A stretch of 8,119 bases of DNA from CAYUEQ01 sp964443805 (GTDB taxonomy: Bacteria; Bacillota_I; Bacilli_A; RF39; UBA660): assembly GCA_964443805.1 (NCBI GenBank), contig CAYUEQ010000043.1:1-8119 (forward strand). The letters are read 5' to 3'. Below the pieces are notes generated by a model. That model was given only the letters and a program-made list of their open reading frames with translations, was not told the origin of the DNA and did no database searches. The number at the start of each line of letters is the position of its first letter. Within the stretch, counting starts at the first letter, position 1. Shown in pieces: positions 1 through 6,498 of this stretch. The translations under genes were made by a program, and so were the position numbers.

Positions 1-1
1 A

Positions 2-1300
2 ACACCGTTAGATATAACAGTAGATATAGTAGATAATATGATACCAGTATCATGGAATGGTTCAAATTTAATTAAAGCAGAAAAAACTAACCTAAATAAT
101 AATTGGTATGATTATGAAATCCAAAAGTGGGCCAATGCAGTACTTGTAACAGAAGATTCAAGAGAAAGTTATAAAACATCAAATCAAGGCACACTAATTA
201 ACGAAGAAGACGTATTAGCATATTACACCTATGTTCCAAGATATAGATATCAACTTTGGAATACAAATAATAACGAAAATTGTTTAAATGATAATTGCGA
301 AGAACAAGAAATAAAAGTTAGATTTGAAAAAAATATAATAACTAAATCAAGAGGTTCACAAAATAGGCAGTGGTTGACTCATCCAGCATTTACTTTTGGA
401 GAAACAGAGTTAAATGGAATCTGGATAGGAAAATTTACAACTAGTGTTGATTCAGCTACAAACTGTTACACCACACCTAATATAGATAATTGTAATGTTA
501 AATCAATAACGCCAAGAGTAAAACCAAATAAGGATATGTGGAAATTTTTACATGTAGCAACGATGTTTAGTGTAACAAAGCAAATAGAAACAAATAATAT
601 GTATGGATTAAATAGTTATGAAAATACTGATTCTCATATGATGAAAAATATGGAATGGGGAGCAGTGGCTTATCTCTCTCATAGTAAATACGGAAAATAT
701 GGTAATGATAATTATAGCGGAGAGAATAAACAATTATATTTAAATAATTATCGAACAGTAGAAGAAGACGGTTATAAAACATTAACTGGTTGTTCTGGTG
801 GGATTCCTAACGCAGGAATAAATCTAACGAGTTGTCCTCATGCATATCCGTTAGTTACTTTAGAAGCAACTGGAGCCAGCACAACAGGAAATATATATGG
901 TGTTTATGATATGAGCGGCGGTGTTTGGGAGTATATTATGGGTCAAATAGTACAAGAAGGTTCAGAACTAGGAAAGTTTTATTCTAGCCCTTCATCTGGA
1001 ACGTGGGATGTGATTCCAGAATTAAAATATTATGATAGTTACGAATATGATAATAATAACTTAACGCACGGAAGAGGTCATTTAGGAGATGCGACTAAAG
1101 AGACATTAAAAATATTTGGAACCTCAGAAGCTGGTGGATGGTATTCAGATTATTCACGTTTTCCGGATGCTGCTTATGTTTGGTATCTTCGTGGAGGAGC
1201 AACACACGGTAGTAATGGTGCAGGATCTTTTGCGTTTGATCGTGCAACAGGTTATCCATACAACGACGTCGGATTTAGAGTGGTTTTGTTAATTGAGTAA
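2..1300 (+). CDS. Surface protein with C-terminal FGE-sulfatase/C-type-lectin-like domain, 5'-truncated by window edge
   Basis: The reading frame is open from base 2, so the first in-frame ATG at 38 is internal and the true start lies outside the window; 432 residues are visible. Numbering from base 2, the family signatures are NMEWGAVAYLSHS (from about 216), YGVYDMSGGVWEY (299-311), an LRGG stretch (396-399) and the terminal DVGFRVVL (422-429). These are typical of the formylglycine-generating-enzyme (SUMF1-like) fold, used in many bacterial surface proteins as a ligand-binding C-type-lectin-like domain and not as an enzyme. No catalytic FGE cysteine pair is evident. The six cysteines form three closely spaced pairs (94/99, 155/164, 264/278), which suggests disulfides outside the membrane. 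The N-terminal signal or anchor cannot be seen. The binding partner is unknown. Three of four arginine codons in the last 50 codons are CGT, while the rest of the gene uses AGA, AGG or CGA. The fold call is fairly secure; the surface role is inferred. Confidence 0.75.
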   Translation, partial: TPLDITVDIVDNMIPVSWNGSNLIKAEKTNLNNNWYDYEIQKWANAVLVTEDSRESYKTSNQGTLINEEDVLAYYTYVPRYRYQLWNTNNNENCLNDNCEEQEIKVRFEKNIITKSRGSQNRQWLTHPAFTFGETELNGIWIGKFTTSVDSATNCYTTPNIDNCNVKSITPRVKPNKDMWKFLHVATMFSVTKQIETNNMYGLNSYENTDSHMMKNMEWGAVAYLSHSKYGKYGNDNYSGENKQLYLNNYRTVEEDGYKTLTGCSGGIPNAGINLTSCPHAYPLVTLEATGASTTGNIYGVYDMSGGVWEYIMGQIVQEGSELGKFYSSPSSGTWDVIPELKYYDSYEYDNNNLTHGRGHLGDATKETLKIFGTSEAGGWYSDYSRFPDAAYVWYLRGGATHGSNGAGSFAFDRATGYPYNDVGFRVVLLIE

Positions 1301-1302
1301 TC

Positions 1303-1327
1303 ACAAAGGGTTAGTAAATCCATTTGT
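1303..1327 (+). repeat. Imperfect inverted repeat just after the stop codon
   Basis: ACAAAGGG at 1303-1310 pairs with CCATTTGT at 1320-1327, seven of eight positions, around a 9-base loop. It begins three bases after the stop of the lectin-like gene and precedes the stronger terminator hairpin. There is no U-run after it, so it is not a terminator by itself. It could be an mRNA 3'-end stabiliser, a recombination-associated hairpin, or chance in AT-rich sequence. Confidence 0.35.
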
Positions 1328-1343
1328 AGTAATAATAAAAATC

Positions 1344-1374
1344 AAATTCTTTGGAGTAATTCAAAGAATTTTTT
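1344..1374 (+). terminator. Rho-independent terminator of the lectin-like gene
   Basis: A perfect 10-bp stem (1344-1353 with 1362-1371) encloses an 8-base loop and runs into a short T tract ending at 1374. The stem is AT-rich, as expected here. It separates the upstream gene from the gdpP-like operon, so that operon needs its own promoter. Confidence 0.85.
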
Positions 1375-1378
1375 AAAT

Positions 1379-1387
1379 TGCTATAAT
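1379..1387 (+). promoter_or_regulatory. Possible extended -10 promoter (distal)
   Basis: TGCTATAAT at 1379-1387 is a perfect extended -10 element (TGnTATAAT) placed five bases after the terminator. No convincing -35 box lies 16-18 bases upstream. A start near 1394 would give a leader of about 90 bases before the gdpP-like gene. In such AT-rich DNA a chance match is possible. Confidence 0.4.
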
Positions 1388-1450
1388 TTAAACTCTTAAT
1401 ATATTATATTTGTACATTTATTTTTGAAGGTATCTTTTTTATGGCATATT

Positions 1451-1459
1451 TGTTATAAT
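1451..1459 (+). promoter_or_regulatory. Extended -10 promoter for the gdpP-rplI-dnaB operon
   Basis: TGTTATAAT at 1451-1459 is a perfect extended -10. The 17-base-spaced -35 position (1431-1436) reads TATCTT and is poor, so recognition would rest on the TG extension. Transcription would start near 1466, leaving a very short leader that carries the ribosome binding site directly. Confidence 0.6.
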
Positions 1460-1468
1460 AAACAAGCA

Positions 1469-1478
1469 AGAAGGTGAT
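1469..1478 (+). promoter_or_regulatory. Ribosome binding site that decides the gdpP-like start
   Basis: AGAAGGTGAT at 1469-1478 matches the anti-Shine-Dalgarno sequence well. It lies four bases before TTG at 1483. The alternative GTG at 1474 is inside this element, so the ribosome could not use both; TTG 1483 is preferred. Confidence 0.7.
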
Positions 1479-1482
1479 TTTT

Positions 1483-2448
1483 TTGATTAATTATGAAAAA
1501 CTAAATAGAAAGCTAAAAAAAGCTAGTAATATATTTATAATGGGTCATAAAAATCTTGATATGGACGCTATTGGATCATCCGTTGGTATGAAACATTATT
1601 GTGATAAAATAAGAAAGAAGAGCTATATTATTATTCATGATACTAAATTTGAAGATAGTATAGGTAAAGCTTTAAAGTATATAAAAGAAAATATTAATAT
1701 TAATATAGGTAAGTTTAAAGATTTTGAAGATAAATTAAATGAAAACAGTTTATTAGTAATTGTTGATACATATAGCGAAAAAAGAGTACAAGCACCTAGA
1801 TCAGTAGGAAAATTTAACAATATAATTATAGTTGATCACCATCTATTTGGTAAACCTTTAACTGATAATTACTTTATTGATTCAAAAATATCATCAACAT
1901 GTGAAATAGTAACCAAATTATTTAAAAGGAAAAGATTGAAAATTAATAAACATGTAGCCACTGTGTTATATGATGGTATTATGGTTGATAGTAATAATTT
2001 TACTGTTAAAACAACTCACAAGACATTGGATACGGCATCATACTTATTAAAAAATGGTGCTAATAATAAAGTGATTCAAGATTTTCATAAAACAAATATA
2101 AAATCTTTTACAAAAATTCAAAAAATTATTTTTAAAACAGAATTTTACAAAAAAAAATATGCATTTGTACTTTGTGAAGAAGATGTGATATATGAAATAC
2201 CTGATTTAGCAAAAATAAGTGATACACTCTTAATGTTTGATAAAATTGAAGAAGCATTTACAATAGGTTATATTAAAAAAAATGTAATTGGTGTTAGTGC
2301 TCGAAGTCATAGTACAAATATTTCTAAAATAATGAAAAAATTAGGTGGTGGTGGTCATAAGACACATGCTGCCTCTCAAATAGAAATAACTGATGATTTA
2401 AAAACTTTAGAAGATGTTAAAAAAGTAATTAAAGGAGAGCTAAAATGA
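1483..2448 (+). CDS. gdpP: GdpP-like DHH/DHHA1 cyclic-di-AMP phosphodiesterase, catalytic half only
   Basis: This 321-residue protein resembles the C-terminal catalytic half of GdpP (YybT), which hydrolyses cyclic-di-AMP to linear pApA using two metal ions. With the TTG start, the visible motifs are GHKNLDMDAIGSS (H22, D26, D28), IVDTYS (D95), the signature DHH (118-120), YDGIMVD (D164, D169), and the substrate-binding GGGGH of DHHA1 (288-292). The spacing and text between motifs follow GdpP more closely than NrnA. Full GdpP is about 650 residues, with two membrane helices, a PAS domain and a degenerate GGDEF domain; none is encoded here, and the terminator and promoter just upstream exclude a split gene nearby. 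It should therefore be cytosolic, like standalone DhhP/Pde2 enzymes. Its stop overlaps the rplI start (ATGA). A nanoRNase or pAp phosphatase activity remains possible. Confidence 0.85.
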   Translation: MINYEKLNRKLKKASNIFIMGHKNLDMDAIGSSVGMKHYCDKIRKKSYIIIHDTKFEDSIGKALKYIKENININIGKFKDFEDKLNENSLLVIVDTYSEKRVQAPRSVGKFNNIIIVDHHLFGKPLTDNYFIDSKISSTCEIVTKLFKRKRLKINKHVATVLYDGIMVDSNNFTVKTTHKTLDTASYLLKNGANNKVIQDFHKTNIKSFTKIQKIIFKTEFYKKKYAFVLCEEDVIYEIPDLAKISDTLLMFDKIEEAFTIGYIKKNVIGVSARSHSTNISKIMKKLGGGGHKTHAASQIEITDDLKTLEDVKKVIKGELK

Positions 2449-2888
2449 AAGTGATTTTGTTAAAAGATGTAAAAAAACAAGGTAAAAAAGATGATATAAT
2501 TAATGTTAGTGATGGTTATGCAAATAATTTTTTAATTAAAAATGGATTAGCAGTACCATATACTAAAACTAGTGCTGAGATATTAGAAAAAGAAATTTCT
2601 AAAAGAGATAAAAAAGAAAAACAATTAATTGATGAAATGAATTTATTGAAAAAGAAGTTAGAAAAAGAGAAATTAAAATTTAAAGTTAAAACAGGCGTTG
2701 AAGATAAGTTATTTGGCTCTATCTCAACCAAACAAATAAAAACTAAGTTAACAGAATTAGGATATGATTTAAATAAAAAAGAAATTATAATTGAAGAACA
2801 AATAAATAGTTTGGGAACTTGGATAGTAAAAATAAATTTACACAAAAAAGTAACAGCTAAACTGAATATTGAAGTAATAAAAGAGTAG
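2445..2888 (+). CDS. rplI: 50S ribosomal protein L9
   Basis: L9 binds domain V of 23S rRNA at the base of the L1 stalk and helps maintain reading frame. The 147-residue length is normal. The N-terminal RNA-binding domain begins MKVILLKDVKKQGKK and continues through DGYANNFLIKNGLA (about 23-36). A charged connecting helix follows (about 45-80, very rich in Lys and Glu), then the C-terminal domain beginning around GVEDKLFGSISTKQI (about 85-99). The start is supported by AAAGGAGAG at 2431-2439 and by the four-base ATGA overlap with the gdpP-like gene, which suggests translational coupling. Its position between gdpP and dnaB is the classic Bacillus order. Confidence 0.97.
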   Translation: MKVILLKDVKKQGKKDDIINVSDGYANNFLIKNGLAVPYTKTSAEILEKEISKRDKKEKQLIDEMNLLKKKLEKEKLKFKVKTGVEDKLFGSISTKQIKTKLTELGYDLNKKEIIIEEQINSLGTWIVKINLHKKVTAKLNIEVIKE

Positions 2889-2896
2889 GTGAGTTT

Positions 2897-4237
2897 ATGG
2901 CAAACAGAAAGATGCCACAAAATTTAGACGCAGAAATGTCTGTTTTAGGAACAGCATTTTTAAAAGAGGATATTATTGATAAAATATGCGATGAATTAAG
3001 TGTTGAAATGTTTTATCACTTACCGCATCAAAAGATTTTCAATGCGATTAAAGATTTAAGAGAAAAAGCAATTCCGTTGGATATAACTACTATTAGTGAT
3101 TATTTACAAAACAAAAATGAGCTTGAAACAGTTGGAGGAATTGAATATCTAACAGAAATTATTTCCTCTGTGGCAACTGCTGCAAATATTGATTACTACA
3201 TAGATATTGTTAGAGATAAGGCGATCAGAAGATTTTTAATAGATGCTGCAACAGAAATAGTTACTGAAACATATGACACTGAAGATGACTTAAATGATTT
3301 ACTAGATAATGCGAGTAAAAAATTGATGCAAGTTATTCATAATCGAAGAACATCTGATTTTGTTCCAATTAGTGAAATCATTAGAAAAACTCAAGACGTT
3401 TTAGAACGACTTGCTAAAAATAAAAGTGATATTACTGGAATATCGACAGGCTTTCCAGATTTAGATCGAATAACTAGCGGTTTTCATGAAAACGAATTAA
3501 TTATAGTTGCTGCAAGACCTGGAGTTGGGAAAACTGCATTTACTTTAAATGTTGCAACTCATGCAGCAATGAATAGTGGAAAAAGTGTAGCAGTTTTTAA
3601 CATGGAGATGAGCGCTGAACAATTAGTAATGAGAATGATTAGTTCAATTGGAAACGTTGATGGTTATAAATTAAAAACAGGAAGATTAGAACATAATGAT
3701 TGGAAAAAGGTCAATGAAGCGATGAGTCAACTTGCTGATGCTAAATTATATATAGAAGATACATCTGGTATGACAATTTCTGAAATTAAAGCTAAATGTA
3801 GAAAATTATCTACTCAAGAAAAAGGATTAGGCCTAGTCTTAATTGACTACTTACAATTAATCCAAGGTTCAGCACGATATGCCGGAAATAGGGTACAAGA
3901 AGTTACTGAAATATCTCGAGGTCTAAAAACGATGGCAATGGAGTTAAAAGTACCTGTTATCGCTGTAGCTCAATTATCTCGTAACTTAGAACATCGAGAA
4001 AATAAAAAGCCGAACTTAAGTGATTTACGTGAATCTGGATCAATTGAACAAGATGCAGATATAGTAGCATTTTTATATCGTGAAGATTATTATAAAGACA
4101 ATAGTGTAGTAAATGCTCCAACTGAATTGTTAATTGCAAAACATCGTAGTGGAGGAACTGGCTCTATTGGTTTATTGTTTGAAAAAAATTATAGTAACTT
4201 TGTCCCACTTGCTAAGGACTATAATAGTGAAAGTTAG
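2897..4237 (+). CDS. dnaB: Replicative DNA helicase DnaB (DnaC in Bacillus)
   Basis: This is the hexameric 5'-3' helicase that unwinds the chromosome at the replication fork and binds primase. Its 446 residues are a normal length with no intein. The N-terminal primase-interacting domain (about 5-105) starts NLDAEMSVLGTAFL. After a linker, the RecA-like motor domain (about 175-440) carries Walker A ARPGVGKT (206-213), Walker B LVLIDYLQL with Asp317, a DnaB-type LSRNLEHR and DLRESGSIEQDAD segment, and a KHR motif (415-417) matching the conserved lysine and arginine-finger pair that acts on the neighbouring subunit's ATP. The ribosome binding site AGGTGA at 2887-2892 overlaps the rplI stop codon. 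The gene lies eight bases after rplI, so it is co-transcribed. A phage DnaB is unlikely given the rplI neighbour. Confidence 0.97.
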   Translation: MANRKMPQNLDAEMSVLGTAFLKEDIIDKICDELSVEMFYHLPHQKIFNAIKDLREKAIPLDITTISDYLQNKNELETVGGIEYLTEIISSVATAANIDYYIDIVRDKAIRRFLIDAATEIVTETYDTEDDLNDLLDNASKKLMQVIHNRRTSDFVPISEIIRKTQDVLERLAKNKSDITGISTGFPDLDRITSGFHENELIIVAARPGVGKTAFTLNVATHAAMNSGKSVAVFNMEMSAEQLVMRMISSIGNVDGYKLKTGRLEHNDWKKVNEAMSQLADAKLYIEDTSGMTISEIKAKCRKLSTQEKGLGLVLIDYLQLIQGSARYAGNRVQEVTEISRGLKTMAMELKVPVIAVAQLSRNLEHRENKKPNLSDLRESGSIEQDADIVAFLYREDYYKDNSVVNAPTELLIAKHRSGGTGSIGLLFEKNYSNFVPLAKDYNSES

Positions 4238-4248
4238 GATGATTAAAT

Positions 4249-5724
4249 ATGTCAACTAGAAATATAATATTTAGTATAGTATTAATTGTTTTCATAGCTG
4301 TTATGGGAGTTGTAATGATTTTTGAACCAAAAGAATTAACTGAACCTATATCAGTTTATCAAGTATATCTTAATGGAAATAATTTGGGATATATAGAAAA
4401 TGATCAAGAATTGTATCATTTGATTAACAATGAACAAAAAGAAATTAAAGAAAAGTATGATGTAGATAATGTCTATCCACCAAATGGATTAGAAGTTGTA
4501 CTTCATGTAACTTATGGTGATAATATTTCTAAAACAACAGATATATATGAAAAAATTCAAGAAGAACAAGCTTTTACAATTAATGGATATAAAATAACAA
4601 TATATAAAGAAGATGAAGAAAACGAAGTTATTTATGTATTAGATGAACAAATTTTTATTGATGCAATAAAAGAGTTTGTCACTGTATTTGTTGGTGCTAA
4701 CGAATTTGAATTATTTATGAACGACAATCAATTAGAAATAAAAGATGTTGGTTCAATAATAGAAACATTGTATTTTGATGAAACCATTAAAGTGAAAAAC
4801 GAAAACATAAGTATTAAAGAAAAAATATTTACTGACGTTTCTACTTTAAGTCAATATTTATTATATGGTTCAAATGAAAAACAAGATGTCTACGAAGTTA
4901 AAGAAGGAGAAACAATTGTTGATGTGGCATTTAATAACCAACTTAACACAGAGGAGTTTTTAATTGCTAATCCAAACTTTACTAGTGAGAATAATCTTTT
5001 ATCTGCTGGTCAAGTTGTTAATATTGGACTTATTAATCCATTAATATCATTAATTGTTGAAAGTCACGTTGTTGAAGATTTAGAAATCGACTACGATAAA
5101 GAAATAGAATATGATTACACTAAACATGTAGGATATACATTAAAAAAACAAGAAGGACAAACAGGAGTAAGTAGAGCAACGCTAAAATTAAAAACTGTTA
5201 ATGGAGAAATGCATGAAGTTATAAATATTAGTGATGAGGAAATTAGACCAGCAGTTTCTGAAATTATTGTCAGAGGAGGACGTCGTCAAAACTATCAATC
5301 TAATACGAGCAATATTTATGGTGATACTGCTAATTGGGGATGGCCGACTATCAGACCATATATAATTTCAAGTCCATACGGATGGCGCTGGGGTAAAATG
5401 CATGAAGCTATAGATATAACTGGTACAGGTCAAGGATCACCAATCTTCGCAGCTAACAATGGTACTATAGAATTTGCAGGATGGGATAGTACTGGTGGGG
5501 GAAGAACAGTTGTTATTAATCATAATAATGGTTATTACACTGTCTATGCTCACTTAAATAGTCTTTATGTTAGAACTGGTCAAGCAGTTGCAAGAGGAAC
5601 AACTCTTGGTGGAATGGGTAGAACAGGAAGAGCAACAGGAACACATCTTCATTATGGTGTTTATATTGGAGGCTATCATTTAACTGGTGGTAGAGCTATA
5701 AATCCGTTGACACTATATAGATAA
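4249..5724 (+). CDS. Membrane-anchored LysM-G5-M23 peptidoglycan endopeptidase
   Basis: A 491-residue predicted wall hydrolase. A single hydrophobic helix (about 6-25), with no obvious signal peptidase site, should anchor it with its bulk outside. Residues 26-212 form an acidic region I cannot assign. A LysM-like peptidoglycan-binding domain follows (about 213-260, DVYEVKEGETIVD to VVNIG), then a G5-like domain (about 269-344), then the M23 (LytM/lysostaphin) zinc endopeptidase. By comparison with LytM, H385, D389 and H468 should bind zinc, while H435 (in YAHL) and H466 (in THLHYG) are catalytic. The first motif reads HEAID where most relatives have HxGxD; metal ligands are intact, so activity is expected. 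It starts 11 bases after dnaB, with a modest TAGGATGA ribosome binding site overlapping the dnaB stop. It overlaps walJ by one base, supporting linked roles in wall growth. Confidence 0.9.
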   Translation: MSTRNIIFSIVLIVFIAVMGVVMIFEPKELTEPISVYQVYLNGNNLGYIENDQELYHLINNEQKEIKEKYDVDNVYPPNGLEVVLHVTYGDNISKTTDIYEKIQEEQAFTINGYKITIYKEDEENEVIYVLDEQIFIDAIKEFVTVFVGANEFELFMNDNQLEIKDVGSIIETLYFDETIKVKNENISIKEKIFTDVSTLSQYLLYGSNEKQDVYEVKEGETIVDVAFNNQLNTEEFLIANPNFTSENNLLSAGQVVNIGLINPLISLIVESHVVEDLEIDYDKEIEYDYTKHVGYTLKKQEGQTGVSRATLKLKTVNGEMHEVINISDEEIRPAVSEIIVRGGRRQNYQSNTSNIYGDTANWGWPTIRPYIISSPYGWRWGKMHEAIDITGTGQGSPIFAANNGTIEFAGWDSTGGGRTVVINHNNGYYTVYAHLNSLYVRTGQAVARGTTLGGMGRTGRATGTHLHYGVYIGGYHLTGGRAINPLTLYR

Positions 5725-6488
5725 TGAAATTATCAGTACTTGCAAGCGGTTCAAAAGGAAATGTTACCTATATTGGAAATAAACAAACTAAATTATTAAT
5801 TGATATAGGTATGAACATCACTTATATCAAAGACAGACTCCGTGAGTTAGAAATATTACCAGAAGATATTGATTATATTTTATTAACTCATACCCATAGT
5901 GATCACACCAGCGCATTAAAAAGATTTATCAAAAATTATAAACCTACGGTATGTGTGAGTCAAAAGATGTTTAACGAATTACCAGTTCTTCATGATTATA
6001 CAAAAGTATTAATTTATGATGAAGAATTAAAATTTGATGGTATAAAAATAAATTTTTTTAATACTTCACATGATGCACCAGATGCTAGAGGATTTATTAT
6101 CAGTGATAATAAATCTTCAATCGTCTATGTAACGGATACAGGTTATATAAATGGAAAATATTTTAATAAATTAAAAAATAAAGATGTATATATAATAGAA
6201 AGTAACCATGATCCAGAGATATTGAGAAATGGAAAATACCCAGTTTGGTTACAAAATAGAATACTAAGTGATTATGGACACTTATCAAATGAAATGGCAT
6301 CTTTTTATCTTGCTAAACTAATTGGTCCAAAAACTAAAAATGTTATTTTGGCACATTTAAGCGCAGATAACAATTCAGAAGAAGCAGCATTAGAAACATT
6401 AAAATCAACCTTAGTTGAACATGAAATCAAATTTAATAATTATATGTGTGCTAGACAAAAAGAAAAAACAAAAGAAATTATTTTATAA
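5724..6488 (+). CDS. walJ: WalJ/YycJ-family metallo-beta-lactamase-fold hydrolase
   Basis: A 254-residue cytosolic MBL-fold protein of the YycJ/WalJ group, normal in length. The metal site is visible as THTHSDH (H56, H58, D60, H61). Further ligands are likely in SHDAPD, in VTDTGY and in the late VILAHLS motif. In Bacillus and relatives WalJ accompanies the WalRK wall-stress system and has been linked to coordinating division with replication; nuclease activity has been proposed for the family. Here no WalRK, YycH or YycI gene lies beside it. Its ATG shares one base with the stop of the M23 gene (TAATG), and no clear Shine-Dalgarno precedes it, so translation probably depends on reinitiation after the hydrolase. 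That coupling fits a shared wall-related role. The exact substrate is unknown. Confidence 0.88.
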   Translation: MKLSVLASGSKGNVTYIGNKQTKLLIDIGMNITYIKDRLRELEILPEDIDYILLTHTHSDHTSALKRFIKNYKPTVCVSQKMFNELPVLHDYTKVLIYDEELKFDGIKINFFNTSHDAPDARGFIISDNKSSIVYVTDTGYINGKYFNKLKNKDVYIIESNHDPEILRNGKYPVWLQNRILSDYGHLSNEMASFYLAKLIGPKTKNVILAHLSADNNSEEAALETLKSTLVEHEIKFNNYMCARQKEKTKEIIL

Positions 6489-6492
6489 AGGA
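6487..6492 (+). promoter_or_regulatory. Ribosome binding site that decides the ung start
   Basis: AAAGGA at 6487-6492 overlaps the walJ stop codon and lies six bases before ATG 6499. An earlier in-frame ATG at 6415 would add 28 residues, lies deep within walJ and lacks a ribosome binding site. Those extra residues are out-of-frame walJ sequence with no Ung similarity. Confidence 0.8.
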
Positions 6493-6498
6493 ATTAAT

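Noticed and set aside
567..782. 71-codon minus-strand open frame opposite the lectin-like gene
   Set aside because: Tyr/Leu/Phe-rich antisense shadow of an AT-rich coding region; no ribosome binding site or family match.
1441..1458. Five-codon open frame (MAYLL) with a GAAGG-like site upstream in the operon leader
   Set aside because: It is very short, its stop overlaps the proximal -10 element, and it would be on the transcript only if the distal promoter is used; chance is likely in this AT-rich leader.
1474..1482. GTG at 1474 as the start of the GdpP-like gene
   Set aside because: The codon is part of the ribosome binding site itself; TTG 1483 has correct spacing.
2149..2157. A9 tract inside the GdpP-like gene as a phase-variation or programmed slippage site
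   Set aside because: The frame reads through it with intact DHHA1 motifs after it, and runs of A are common at this base composition.
2516..2920. 134-codon minus-strand open frame opposite rplI
   Set aside because: It is a shadow of the AT-rich L9 gene, with Phe/Ser-rich composition and no family features.
6415..6498. ATG at 6415 as the start of ung
   Set aside because: It lies within walJ in another frame and has no ribosome binding site; ATG 6499 with AAAGGA fits the family's length.
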